A stretch of 64,000 nt of DNA from the NCBI RefSeq assembly GCF_024763615.1, contig NC_077223.1:78182627-78246626 (forward strand). The letters run 5' to 3'. The stretch is from Phlebotomus papatasi. Lineage: Eukaryota > Arthropoda > Insecta > Diptera > Psychodidae. Position numbers and translations under genes: made by a program. The notes under the pieces were generated by a model. That model was not told the origin of the DNA, searched no databases, and saw only the letters and a list, made by a program, of their open reading frames with translations. This document shows, piece by piece, positions 54,074 to 64,000 of the stretch (its first letter is position 1; the number at the start of each line of letters is the position of its first letter).

Positions 54074-55531
54074 GACATCATTTATTTAGCGCAACACTTC
54101 TCTGATTGTACGCATAAATTTATTCATGGGTAACACCAATTATCTTGTATAACACACTAATTCCTCTTAATCCGAGACACTTAACTTTCTTCTGAACAGA
54201 ATAGTGAAACAAGCATTATACGTTCAAATAATAAGCAGCCAAATTCTGTTTGCAGTCATGCTCCTAAATTTTACCTCTGTTTATACAACATGAATGGTTT
54301 TACTATTCAGTAGGGATGGGACAGTTTTATGAATGCATAACTTTAAAAAATATTAAATAAAAAAAAATAATTATAAGAAATGTGCATTCAGTTGCCTAAA
54401 TTGCTCCATCTTTCATAATCTCCTCATAATCTTCTATTTTTAGCTTTACATTTGGTTTATAGAGCTAAATTACATTGTAGTAGAGTCCAGTTCCTTTTAA
54501 AAATAGGTGAAAATATCGTATTTTAAAGATGCTCCACCCCACTACTTTTTATTATTTTGGTGCATTTTGATGAATAAAAAAAAATATTTTGACAAAAAAA
54601 TAAACGGTTTTATTTTATGAGAATGATATATGATTGTTACTCTTTGGGTTAGAGTAGTACGTAATAATAAATTTATAAATTATAATAGCTTTGACTTTTG
54701 CTATTATATGGCGAAGATTACAACATCAATAAAAAGACTTATATTTGACTATTTACAAGAATTTTATTAGACGCGATGTGACTTCAATGCGTGCGTTTAT
54801 TACACTGAATTCAATGATTAAAAACCTGACCTTAACAATTTCATACTATCTCTTTTATTGATATATATCTATCTCAATCTCAATACACTACATAAATAAA
54901 AAATAATAAATTTAGGAAATATTTCTTCAATAATAAATAAATTTCTCGAAACGAAGTAAAAATTGTTTTTAATTGTTTTCTTATAGTTTTTGCACAGTAG
55001 AGAAATTTATGTTCTTATTGAAGAGTTTTTCCTACACAAACATAGGCAATTTGCTTCAATATGGACATAAATTTCTCTAGTGTGTAGAGGATCTTTACTC
55101 AGGATTGAAAATTAGGGATATAAGATCCATTGAATTTTGAGAAGCCAATAATATTGTTTGCTGTCTAAAACCTTCTGTCTGAAATCATAATTACAGAAAA
55201 TGCCGGAAAAATTGTTAAAAATATAATGGATAACGTTTTTTTTTACAGTTTTAAAAGTTTTTCTGTAAGATTCATTGAAAGATTCTCACCAAAAAAATCA
55301 TTCAGAGTTGTGAAACCCTCCTCAAAAGTACGTAGAGATGGAGCAAAATGGCCCGCAAACAACTTAAAAAAGGTTGAAATCTTCTGAAGAACTTTAGTTT
55401 TGGCATTCTAGCAAAAGCTCTCCATGAATGCTGTCAGTCACTTTTCACTCACAATCTGAGAATCGCAATTCTAGCAGCTGTGAAAAATCTGCCGTGATAT
55501 CTTCATTTTGATTTTCTCACTGGTGAGAGTA
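54074..55531. other. No gene seen
   Basis: AT-rich. A segment near 54465-54540 (GAGCTAAATTACATTGTAGT, GATGCTCCACC) is a diverged copy of 24852-24950. Confidence 0.45.
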
Positions 55532-55857
55532 CAGTAGACTCTCTCAAATTCGGGCATATGGGACCGAAATGTCAGCCTAATTAGACAGAAATTCGGGCGA
55601 CAAACTTTTTGAAATGCAACGATTTTTTATTCATGTGCATATAGATATTGAGTTTACACACTCAAATATAACGTAAATTGCATGAAAATCCCTCAAAAAT
55701 GAGAAATCACATCAAAACTAAGACAAACCATGCCAAATTTGAGCATATTTGATTCATTTGATAATCATAATCAAACTTGAAAAATGACAACAAACTTTTT
55801 TCAAATGTAAGCGCTGCCCGAAATAAAAAGTACCCCGATCTTAACGAGAGTCTACTG
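55532..55857. mobile_element. MITE with CAGTAGACTCTC ends, copy 2
   Basis: 326 bp, same family as 5869-6102, with TA target duplication and ends CAGTAGACTCTCTCAAATTC and AACGAGAGTCTACTG. Confidence 0.85.
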
Positions 55858-55884
55858 TATCACCAAATCTTAGAATTCACCCCC

Positions 55885-56300
55885 AGCTGTCATTAGCGAA
55901 AATATCACTGCTAGAAAATTTTTTAGTGCAGGACCCAGCTGGCACAAGATTGAAATGAGTCGATTACACTCACTTATTTAATGGATAAAATTTATTTTTT
56001 TGCTTTTTCTCAAACTTGAATAGTTATATTATGTTACTGTAGTGACTATATTGCCCAACGCACAATAAATTTTGTTTAGTAAACATGTTTTCAAAATTTC
56101 AGTGAGAGTGAGTGAGATCTAGAACTAGTCATCTCGCTCATTCTCATGGGAAATTTTGAAAACATGTTTACAAACAAAAGTTATTGTGCGTTAGTCATAT
56201 TACGGAAATAAAAATAAAAATATTTTTTTAAGTGGATTATCTAGTTAGCGTAGTCATAAACGATCCAGATAGCGAAGCGCCCGGATTAGCACACTTGACT
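55885..56300. repeat. Dispersed repeat, copy 1
   Basis: CAGCTGTCATTAGCGAAAAT at the left and ATAAACGATCCAGATAGCGA at the right are shared with 60824-61075. This copy also contains an inner palindrome around AGTGAGAGTGAGTGAGAT (about 56050-56195). Confidence 0.8.
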
Positions 56301-57097
56301 ATACATATAAACCTGTAATTTGTTTAGTTTGCTTAGTAAATTTAGTAAATTTATTATTTATTATTTCAAGACCTCAAGTTTAGGAAAACATTGACACAAA
56401 ACCGTAATTTTGGTGAGTGATAAATTGTTAAATGGTGGCACTTGAGAGTGTTAAGAGTAGACAAGGAAGAAATAATCTATTTTTATTTGCCGGAAAATGT
56501 ACTGCAAGCTTCAAATCCCAGGTCTTTGTGGGACTGGAAAATTGGATCGTTTTGTTACAGCACCACAAAAAATTGTATATTTTGCAAGAATATGATTTTC
56601 TTTTATCCACATTGTGTGTTTTCATTATAAAACGCAAAGTCACTCGAGCGATGTGTAAAGAAACAAATATTGTTGTAATTTTTTGGATTTTCTTTTTATA
56701 GCACCATGATTACATTTGTCCCACGGACCGGATACTAATTTATTCTTTTTAGTCCTCAAAAAAAAAAAGAAGTAAATATCATTATAGTCTGAGATTTTTT
56801 CTTGAACGTATAGTTTTGTAAAATAAATTAGTGCGAGGGGGAAGTTTTGTTTTTGGGGGAAGGAGATGCTGGATCAGGGACCACCGTGAGAAATTTTCTG
56901 TGTACCCTGGGGAAGGTGAGACAATTGATTAAGAGTGTGAAAATTGAGTGCAAGTGGTAAACTCTCGATTCTGGCGTGTGTCTCTCTTTTGTGGAGCAGC
57001 CACGCAAAGAAATGAAAAGTGTAGCATAAACAAAACCCGCCCATATAGGATAAAAGAGGCGCGCAGTGAAGAAATTGAAAGTGTGGCGGGTAGTCGA
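56301..57097. other. Upstream region of the cuticle gene
   Basis: No other gene seen. Open frames on both strands lack known motifs. Confidence 0.4.
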
Positions 57098-57103
57098 TAT
57101 AAG
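57098..57103 (+). promoter_or_regulatory. Possible TATA box of the cuticular protein gene
   Basis: TATAAG in the context CGATATAAGTAACGG, about 210 bp before the ATG. This predicts a start site near 57128 and a 5' leader of about 180 bases. The region upstream is relatively GC-rich for this window. Confidence 0.45.
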
Positions 57104-57309
57104 TAACGGCCTTCGCCACTGAAAAACTATTCTGCTGGTGAATTTCAACGTGAGTGGTTGGATCTAAAAGATTTTCTTGTTGTTTTCCGCGTAAATATTT
57201 TTCCGCATTTTGAACTGCGCAGTGCTTAAATTTTACATTAAAGAAGACAGTGTTTTGTTGTGCTAAAGAAGTTCAATAGTGGAAGAAGCATAATAGAGAA
57301 TTTGTAAAG

Positions 57310-60300
57310 ATGTGGATTAAAGTGGTAAGTTTTTTTTTGCAAAAGAAATGCTTTAAGTGGACCATCCAAAAAAAAAAGATGAGGCACCAAAAGTGAAAAG
57401 TGGTACAAGGAGTCAATAAATGGGCAATTTAGCAATATAAAGAAATTGTTGGCGTACGTAATTGTAAACCACACCTCAAAATACTCTATAAATATGTTTT
57501 GAGGAGATGATGATGTGTTCTCGACCAATTTTGACCAACAAAGTGAAATGATTTCACTTGCGCAACCATTTCACTGTTACATTAGGCTCTTTTTTTTAAT
57601 GCTCAAAAAAAAACTCTCCTTTATCCACGCACGTCTTTCTGGTTTAATGAACTTTGACGATTTTGGCGTTGGAAGCCTTGCATAACACGTCTTTCGTATA
57701 TAAAACCTAAATTGCACTTCTATTGCAAAACCCTCGTCGATATGATTGATGCACAAATTTCCGCATTTTTTAAAAATAATTTTTATGGAGCTCTAGTAAC
57801 TTCCTTAATATCTTGGCGTTACTTCCCGCAGACCTTTTTCCTCTCGACCCTCACGTTGATTGCGGGCCTCCCGGTGAGGAATAAACCCCTACCAATTACC
57901 CAAGAGAGCATCGATGGACTCAAATACCTGCTAAAATTGCGACAAATGCACCTACAAGAGCAACTCCAGCAACCACAAGAATTCCTCTTCAGCTATCGCA
58001 TCCCCTCTCAAGATGAGCTCAGTGCTCCTGTAGATCCTGAGGCGGCAGCTCTGCAGCAAATGTTGCCACCTCAGGTATCAAATGAGCCCAACTACTACAC
58101 CATGAAGCCCCGCAAGGGCACAAAGAAATACCAGCCCGAACAGAAACAAGTTCACCTGAGAAATCCCCCACAGAATCCCATTGTCGTGGAAGATGAGAAG
58201 CCCCTAAGGCACGATTATCCCTTTGAGGATGTCAATTACGATCTCGGGGAGCAATTCTATTTGCCCGAAGCGGGAAATCCCGAAGCTGTGGTTGTGGAAT
58301 CACCCAATCAGACCCAACCCAAAGAATTAAATACAGGAGAGACCTACAGTGCCATCCGCAGGAAGACAGAGCCCCAAGAGGCTGTACAGGATCGTGTGGA
58401 ATTCCAAATGCACGGACATGCTGGACCCAAAAGCTACAAATTCGGCTACGACACGGGTAAAGGGTAATTCTTGCTTTGAACATCCTACACTCATTCAAAC
58501 ATTTTTATTTATCTCTGGATTTCTTCCACTTTTTTGCCTTCTCATTTTTCACAAGCATTTACAACTTTTTGCAATGTGACTAGAAATTTTATTATGCAAA
58601 ATTATTATTTACTGGCTTTTGAGCAATTCATTAATTTACACATTTGTTGAGTATTATACAAACACGACTCAAGTATATTTGAAGTTAGCGAATCATTTAA
58701 ATTATTTCTTTATTTATTTTCGGGCAGTAATTCCTAAGTTTTATTCAATATACAACTTATCTTCGTTTAATAAAATATTTTATTATTTTGATATTTCTAT
58801 AGTTATAAATCCGAGGGAGAATTATTAAGGACCTTTAGGTTTCCTTGAAAAACTTTTTCTTAGGAAGTTGAGTTTAGATAGCGTTTGATCAGGCGTTGAG
58901 ATTTAGCAAATTTATTCTACCGATTAGGAAGGATAACAAGTATGATATTCTAAAAATCTCCAAAAATCACGTCTTAATGGCTTTTAATTTGAAAGTGTTA
59001 AATTTTGTAAGGAAATGCTAAACTTCTGAAGTTTCGCTGATCTTTGAATTATTTCCGGACCACGGTATTTCTAGCAAGCAAGCAGGTGAATTTCACGATT
59101 TTTGATCAGAAATATTTTAGTGCAGAAATTAATCAAGGTCCTACAGAAAATATCTTCACCGCTCGAAAACACGTCGTGCGATTTCTTTTTTTCAATTCTG
59201 GATATGTTTTAGAGAAACGGTTCCAGGGTCAACTTATGGGGGGGGGGGGTCCGCTGAAGGTCCCAAGTCCCTATCTCTCACCATTTTGCATCCAGATATT
59301 CGAATACATTTTTTTTTTATTGCTCATTCTGCAAAATTTGAGATATAAAAAATGTCATATCGGTAATAACTGTTGATTTCTACTTGTGCATACTAAAAAT
59401 TTAGAACAAATTCTAGCCTGTAATGTTAATCACAGTCCATCTTGTAGTAATTAACTATCTACCGGACCTCTTTGAAAAATACGCGAAAAATGGACAACTT
59501 CAACATAAGGATTCCTCAACTTACCATCGTGATAGGATCCCCATATTATCCCTGAACATTAGGGCGTTTCAACTAGGAAAAAAATTTTTTGCCACTACTC
59601 TCACGGTGCTGTATTTGATGAGACAAGAAAGTTTTTCTTCTATGACCATATGATCAGACGCTGTTTAGAGGTGGCTGGACGACCCTCTCTGTAGAACAAA
59701 TTTCTGATTTTACCGGATTTTACACTACAGAGAGGGTCGTTCAGCCACCTCTAAACAGCGTCTGATCATATGGTCGTAGAAGAAAAACTTTCTTGTCTCA
59801 TCAAATACAGCACCGTGAGAATAATGCCAAAAAAAATTTTTCCTAATTGAAACGCCCTACTGAACATGGGGGATAGTTCATACACAAGATATTTGCGAAT
59901 CATTCTCTGAAACCATTCCTTAATCCCTAATTCTTCGCCAAACGTACGACTTATTTCGGAACGGAGGGAGTATTATTTTATGAAATTTCCATATTAAAAT
60001 TTTAAAATTCTGCCATTTTGACTTGAGGAGGAATGATAACTTTTCGACACCATCGAATCGATAGTATCGATAAATCTATATCTGTTAAATTAAGTGAATG
60101 TCAGCTTTTTACGGATTGTTGGGCCATTCATTAGGACGTTCTTAAAAGAATGAGACTGTTGATAAACATATATTAGTTAGAGGAAGTGCACCTATCATTT
60201 AAAGTTTTCAGAATCGACAGTCGATAGTATCGAAAATAAGATATCATATCAACCCTGATTTTTGAAGACGGTTTTTGAAAAACACTTACTTTTGAGTTAA

Positions 60301-62708
60301 GCTCGTACTTGGACGGTACATTTTTTTTGACTTGATCACAACTTTTTTATTATAAAAAAATCAAAAAAATCTTTAAAAAAATGTACTATTCAAGTACAAG
60401 TTTAACTCAACCGGAAATTATTTATAGTAAGGTGGGGTAACTGGATTGCTTTCCGTAGAGTTCTACTTAAACGCTGGTTCTTGGACTGATGAAATTCTTT
60501 TTTACTTCTAAATCTATAGAATTATTCACTGTTTCATTCAGAAACATAATATAAAAAAAATTATCAAAAATATTAAAGAAAATTTATAAAATAATGATAA
60601 TACTGAAATAAGTTAGCATGCACTAACTGGGTTGCCTTTTCGCTAATTGGATGAAATGGTCTTTTAATTGGATCACTCAATTTACAAGCATATGAAAACC
60701 AGAAAATGATTTTTTATTACATTTTTAAAATTTTTATTTGATTATTTGATTTAACATTTAATGTGAAAGGCTGGATTTAAATTACTTTTCACAAGGAAAA
60801 AACAATAAATGTTTTTAATCAACCAGCTGTCATTAGCGAAAATATCACTGCTAGAAAATTTTCAGTGCAGCATCTGGTACAAGTTTTAAATGAGTCGATT
60901 GCACTCACTTATTTAATGGATAAAAATATTATTTTTGCTTTTTCTCAAAGTTGAATAGGTATATTATGTTCCTGTAGTGACTATAGTACGGAAATAAAAA
61001 TAAAAATATTATTTTAAATGAATTAGTCATAAACGATCCAGATAGCGAAGCGCTCGGATTAGCACACTTGACTGTAAATGATTAACTGAAAATATTTAGT
61101 TTAACACAGGAAATATTTAATTGTTTGATCTCTTTTCAAAAATATTTTTGAAAATCAGTAAAGCTGAATTTTTACGAATATTAAATGAAAATTTTACAAA
61201 ATATATTTAAAATGTTGTAAAGAATTTGAATTAAAAGAAAAAAATATCATGCTGAAAAAAATTAGAGAAAATATGTTGATTTCCAGTGTTTTTTGACCCA
61301 CGTAAACCCTTACTAGGCAACAATATCCTAAAATATAATATTATTTTCGATTTCTATTGATTTTGCTAAAAATATAAATTGATAACGTTCTTTTACTGAC
61401 TACCTAAATATCTCAAAAACATGTTTACAAAATAAAAGCTATTGTGCCAAGGGGTAACTCATTTCCATTTTTTCTGACAAGGGTTTCTGGTATCTCGGGT
61501 TTCGCGATGCAATTTTTGAGTTTCTCGGGTTTCGCGATGCAAAAAGTCGGTTTCTCGGGTTTCGCGATGCACAGAGTGGGTTTCTTGGGTTTCGCGATGC
61601 AAAAAGTGTGTTTCCCGGGTTTCGCGAAGCGTTTCTTGGACAATTGACGAAGGTTTCTCAATATGAGTTACCCCTTGTATTGTGCGCAAACCATTATACG
61701 AGCTTGAGACCTAATGCCGGCTTCAGACTGGAGGATGAGTCCAGTTCCCGAAGGTCTGAAAAATCTAAATAACAAGCAATTTTATTGATTTTTCAAAATC
61801 TAATGGATCATTTGCCTTTAATATCCAATTCTAAACAACAATTTCCTAAAAAATTATGCCTGATAAGGAATTAGAGGAGTTAAGCCAGATGGCTAAGCCT
61901 TAGGTCTGAAGCCCGTATAAGGCTTAGCTATCTGGCTTAACTCCTCTAATTCCTTATCAAGCACAATTTTTTAGGAAATTGTTGTTTAGAATTGAATATT
62001 GAGGGCAAATGATTCATTAGATTTTGAAAAATCAATAAAATTGCTTATTATTTAGATTTTTGAGACCTTCGCGAACTGGGCTAAACCTTCAGTCTGAAGC
62101 CGGCATTATTCTCAGAATTTCAGCCGGGAATTCGGAAGTTGCAAATATTGAAATTCTGTAGCTTTTTCACGCGAAACTGATGACCCTAAAAACATTTTCC
62201 AGATAATTTCCAACTAATTGCAATTTTTAATTATATTCACAATGTCTAACTGTATAATTAGAATGCTAAATATTCACGAATTGCTTGTAAATATACAGAA
62301 AAAAAATGTTTGTGGACAGCAAACATAAATGACTCCGATTGAAGAATTACGTAAAGAAGTCAAGGCGAGAATATCACGATGTATTTACTTAATTAGAGAG
62401 ATCTTGAATTTTGCTGTGAATGAAGAGAAACTGGAAGAAATTGAGAGGGATTCCTGAACTGGCAGGAAATCAAAATTTACCATCTCAAGACTTGAGATTT
62501 TCCTTTTTCTTTTCAGAAAAGTTTATTAAATATTTTATTTTATTTTTGCTGTTTTTGCAGCAAAAACCGCCAGTTCCGATTTGAGGAAGTCGACAACGAG
62601 GGAAAACTAAAGGGCCATTATGGGTACATTGACAAGAGGGGTAAAGTTCATATTATCAAATACACATCGAGTCCCGAGGAAGGATTCAAAGCGGAGAAAG
62701 CCAGCTAG
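57310..62708 (+). CDS. Cuticular protein with a Rebers-Riddiford chitin-binding domain
   Basis: Three exons: 57310-57324, 57832-58463 and 62561-62708, with GT-AG splice sites (donors GTAAGT and GTAATT; acceptors CCCGCAG and TTTTTGCAG) and matching phase. They encode 264 residues. Splicing exon 1 to exon 2 creates a typical signal peptide (MWIKV, then TFFLSTLTLIAGLPV). Residues of about 20-200 are a low-complexity Gln/Pro/Glu-rich linker. The C-terminus is a chitin_bind_4 domain, SYKFGYDTGKG across the second junction to GHYGYIDKRGK and SSPEEGF, matching the RR-1-like consensus. It should bind chitin in the extracellular cuticle. The reading frame also extends upstream of 57832, but that part is intron. 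The domain is split by a 4.1-kb intron full of transposons. The exact CPR subfamily member is not assigned. Confidence 0.9.
58464..59561. other. First part of the cuticle gene's second intron
   Basis: AT-rich, with a run of G near 59238. No nested gene seen. Confidence 0.5.
59562..59857. mobile_element. 296-bp palindromic MITE
   Basis: Ends GGGCGTTTCAACTAGG and CCTAATTGAAACGCCC, arms of about 135 bp nearly identical around a short spacer, TA on both sides. Confidence 0.92.
60026..60255. mobile_element. MITE with ATGATAACTTTTCGATA ends, copy 2
   Basis: Left GGAATGATAACTTTTCGACA, right GACAGTCGATAGTATCGAAA. Lies in the cuticle gene intron. Confidence 0.75.
60256..60823. other. Cuticle gene intron, no feature
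   Basis: Nothing supported beyond a short inverted pair around AAAAATGTAC near 60310-60395. Confidence 0.4.
60824..61075. repeat. Dispersed repeat, copy 2
   Basis: Same left and right blocks as 55885-56300, without the inner palindrome. Confidence 0.8.
61448..61677. mobile_element. hAT-type MITE carrying five 30-bp tandem units
   Basis: 230 bp. Ends CAAGGGGTAACTCAT and ATGAGTTACCCCTTG are perfect inverted repeats, and an exact 8-bp duplication TATTGTGC flanks it (61440-61447, 61678-61685), diagnostic of hAT. The interior is five units around TTCTCGGGTTTCGCGATGCA. Confidence 0.92.
61714..62106. mobile_element. 393-bp palindromic MITE
   Basis: Ends ATGCCGGCTTCAGACTGGAG and CTTCAGTCTGAAGCCGGCAT, arms of about 185 bp, TA on both sides (61712-61713, 62107-62108). 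Related to 684-1047. Confidence 0.92.
62109..62560. other. End of the cuticle gene's second intron
   Basis: Ordinary AT-rich intron ending in the pyrimidine tract and TTTTTGCAG. Confidence 0.5.
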
Positions 62709-62908
62709 TTTTACACCAAAATCTCTCCAAAAAATGAATCTAAATTATTCCTCAAGTGAAAAAATACCCGCCTCTTTGTACCTTCTGACTCCAGAAAGAA
62801 AAGACGCAGAAATTCCATGAATTTGTTGTCTCACTGTAAGAAAATCTCCCACAAATAACATTCACACCACACTGGTTTTATATATTTATAGTGATAAAAA
62901 AAGTGAAC

Positions 62909-62914
62909 AATAAA
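62909..62914 (+). terminator. Poly(A) signal of the cuticular protein gene
   Basis: AATAAA 200 bp after the stop codon at 62706-62708 and only about 85 bp before the stop of the convergent aldolase gene. Confidence 0.6.
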
Positions 62915-62997
62915 AGAAATTGGTAAATAGAAAAATTGTTCGACACTTACATTGAGAGTTGAAAAGAGAGATGAAGTCCAAGAGTAAGTGAACGAGT

Positions 62998-63159
62998 TTA
63001 GGACAAGACCACTTTCTCTACATCTCCTAACAATCCGGAAGCACCAAAGCGAAACAGGTGAGGCTGCAACCATTCATTTCCCAGAGTTTCCTTGATCAAA
63101 CTCATCCAGGCAATGGCCTCTTTTACCGTCCTAACACCTCCGGCAGGTTTAAGACCAAT
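62998..63159 (-). CDS. DERA: Deoxyribose-phosphate aldolase, last exon only
   Basis: 54 codons including the stop. The acceptor TTTGCAG at 63160-63166 is followed by IGLKPAGGVRTVKEAIAWM, then LIKETLGNEWLQPHLFRFGA, SGLLGDVEKVVLS and stop. GLKPAGG is the conserved phosphate-binding motif of DeoC-type class I aldolases, and the FRFGASGLL segment is the usual C-terminal signature of the eukaryotic enzyme. The enzyme cleaves 2-deoxyribose-5-phosphate to glyceraldehyde-3-phosphate and acetaldehyde in the cytosol. The human protein carries a longer C-terminal tail than this one. Upstream exons, including the Schiff-base lysine, are not visible in the remaining 840 bp and should lie to the right. Confidence 0.88.
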   Translation of the reverse strand: MGLKPAGGVRTVKEAIAWMSLIKETLGNEWLQPHLFRFGASGLLGDVEKVVLS

Positions 63160-64000
63160 CTGCAAATGATAAATTAAATATCTAGGAAATTCCCATCAAA
63201 CTGATTGACTTTGCGTGAAAAAAGTTTATGATTTAAAAAAAAGATCATAACTTTTGCATTTTCGTAGCAAAACGAAAATTAATAAAGTTTAAAGAAGCGT
63301 GAACACAATCGGAAGTTTTCAAAATTAATGAGGAAAAACAATTTATTTGCCAAAAACATTGCATTTTGCTCAAAATTGGACATTGAATGTGGTAACAAGA
63401 AATCATTTTACTTCTGTTTTTCAATCACGCACTTTTTTCTTCATTAGCTTTGAACTTGAAAGTGAGAAAAGCAAGAGAGAAAATGCATGTGACGCTAAGT
63501 GAATCGATGCAGAGAGAAGTTAGTCTTTTTGTTGCACCATCGTACTTTCATGGGAATAACGCGGTGAAGTAATGTTGAACACTTCTTATAGATATATAAC
63601 AAATATTTGATTGAGACGTTTTAAAGAGAGATTTCCGGCTTTGCCCTCCTCGCAAATCATTTGAAATAACTCGTTAGTGATAAGAAATCAAGTTTACTTG
63701 CAAAGAAACATGGGTAAAGTCGAAGGAGAGAGTTGGAGGATAGACTAATTTGTTGGATATTTCTCAAGATTAATTGCAAAAGGTGTGTTATATCTGTATC
63801 ATTTCAAGATAAATTTGACTCTTTGTTTTCTAATTTATCATTTTTCATCTTGATTTGGTTGAAATTTCAACAAAAAATAGCTATGAATGAATATGTAATT
63901 AACGATTTAGAGTGAATGGTGTTAAAATGGTCATTAGTTTATGCAATAAAAGAGAGATTATAATTTTTTGAATTAATTTATTGCCCTTAACAAAAGTTTT
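63160..64000. other. DERA intron, no further exon seen
   Basis: No conserved aldolase motif recognised on the minus strand. Nothing else supported. Confidence 0.45.

Noticed and set aside
57712..57831. Start of the cuticle protein at an ATG near 57712
   Set aside because: Splicing exon 57310-57324 to 57832 gives a proper signal peptide; the 40 codons before 57832 include intron-like sequence ending in CCCGCAG.
61470..61635. CRISPR-like array
   Set aside because: Units are contiguous 30-mers without unique spacers, in a eukaryotic transposon.
61425..61689. Open frames of 67-78 codons on both strands
   Set aside because: Products of the 30-bp tandem array in the hAT MITE.

Overview
The window looks like nuclear DNA from an insect, most likely a dipteran. 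It is AT-rich, its genes have GT-AG introns, and it carries an arthropod cuticle protein gene, an invertebrate collagen XV/XVIII gene and a dense load of short inverted-repeat transposons. The species cannot be fixed from sequence alone. I recognise four conserved genes, one unrecognised gene nested in an intron, one orphan terminal exon and one full-length LTR retrotransposon.

Layout. From 2.36 to 18.53 kb on the minus strand are thirteen exons of a Multiplexin-type collagen (collagen XV/XVIII family): end of the signal peptide, N-terminal thrombospondin-like domain, interrupted Gly-X-Y helices, and the start of the C-terminal trimerisation region. The first exon with the ATG and the endostatin-coding exons are not seen. 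The 6.9-kb intron after the thrombospondin-like domain holds a complete three-exon gene on the opposite strand (12.14-12.97 kb). It encodes a 117-residue secreted, lysine-rich helical protein of unknown family and has its own TATA box and poly(A) signal. From 19 to 39.9 kb I find no confident gene, only stacked non-autonomous transposons, including one with decayed pogo-like transposase pieces. At 39.9 kb on the plus strand is an intronless gene for the proteasome assembly chaperone PSMG4. It lies tail to tail with the last exon of an unrecognised minus-strand gene at 40.6-40.8 kb.

From 42.96 to 48.09 kb is a Ty3/gypsy element in minus orientation with 180-bp LTRs identical to each other and a 5-bp target duplication, hence a recent insertion. 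From 57.1 to 62.9 kb on the plus strand is a three-exon RR-type cuticular protein gene whose 4.1-kb second intron is filled with transposons. It converges with the last exon of deoxyribose-phosphate aldolase (63.0-63.16 kb, minus), whose other exons lie beyond or hidden near the right edge.

The genes do not form a pathway and look like ordinary neighbours. The repeats are the richest part: several families have clean TA, TAA/TTA, 8-bp or 14-bp target duplications, and insertions nest inside one another so that their order can be read. Exon borders were set by eye from splice sites, reading phase and family motifs.
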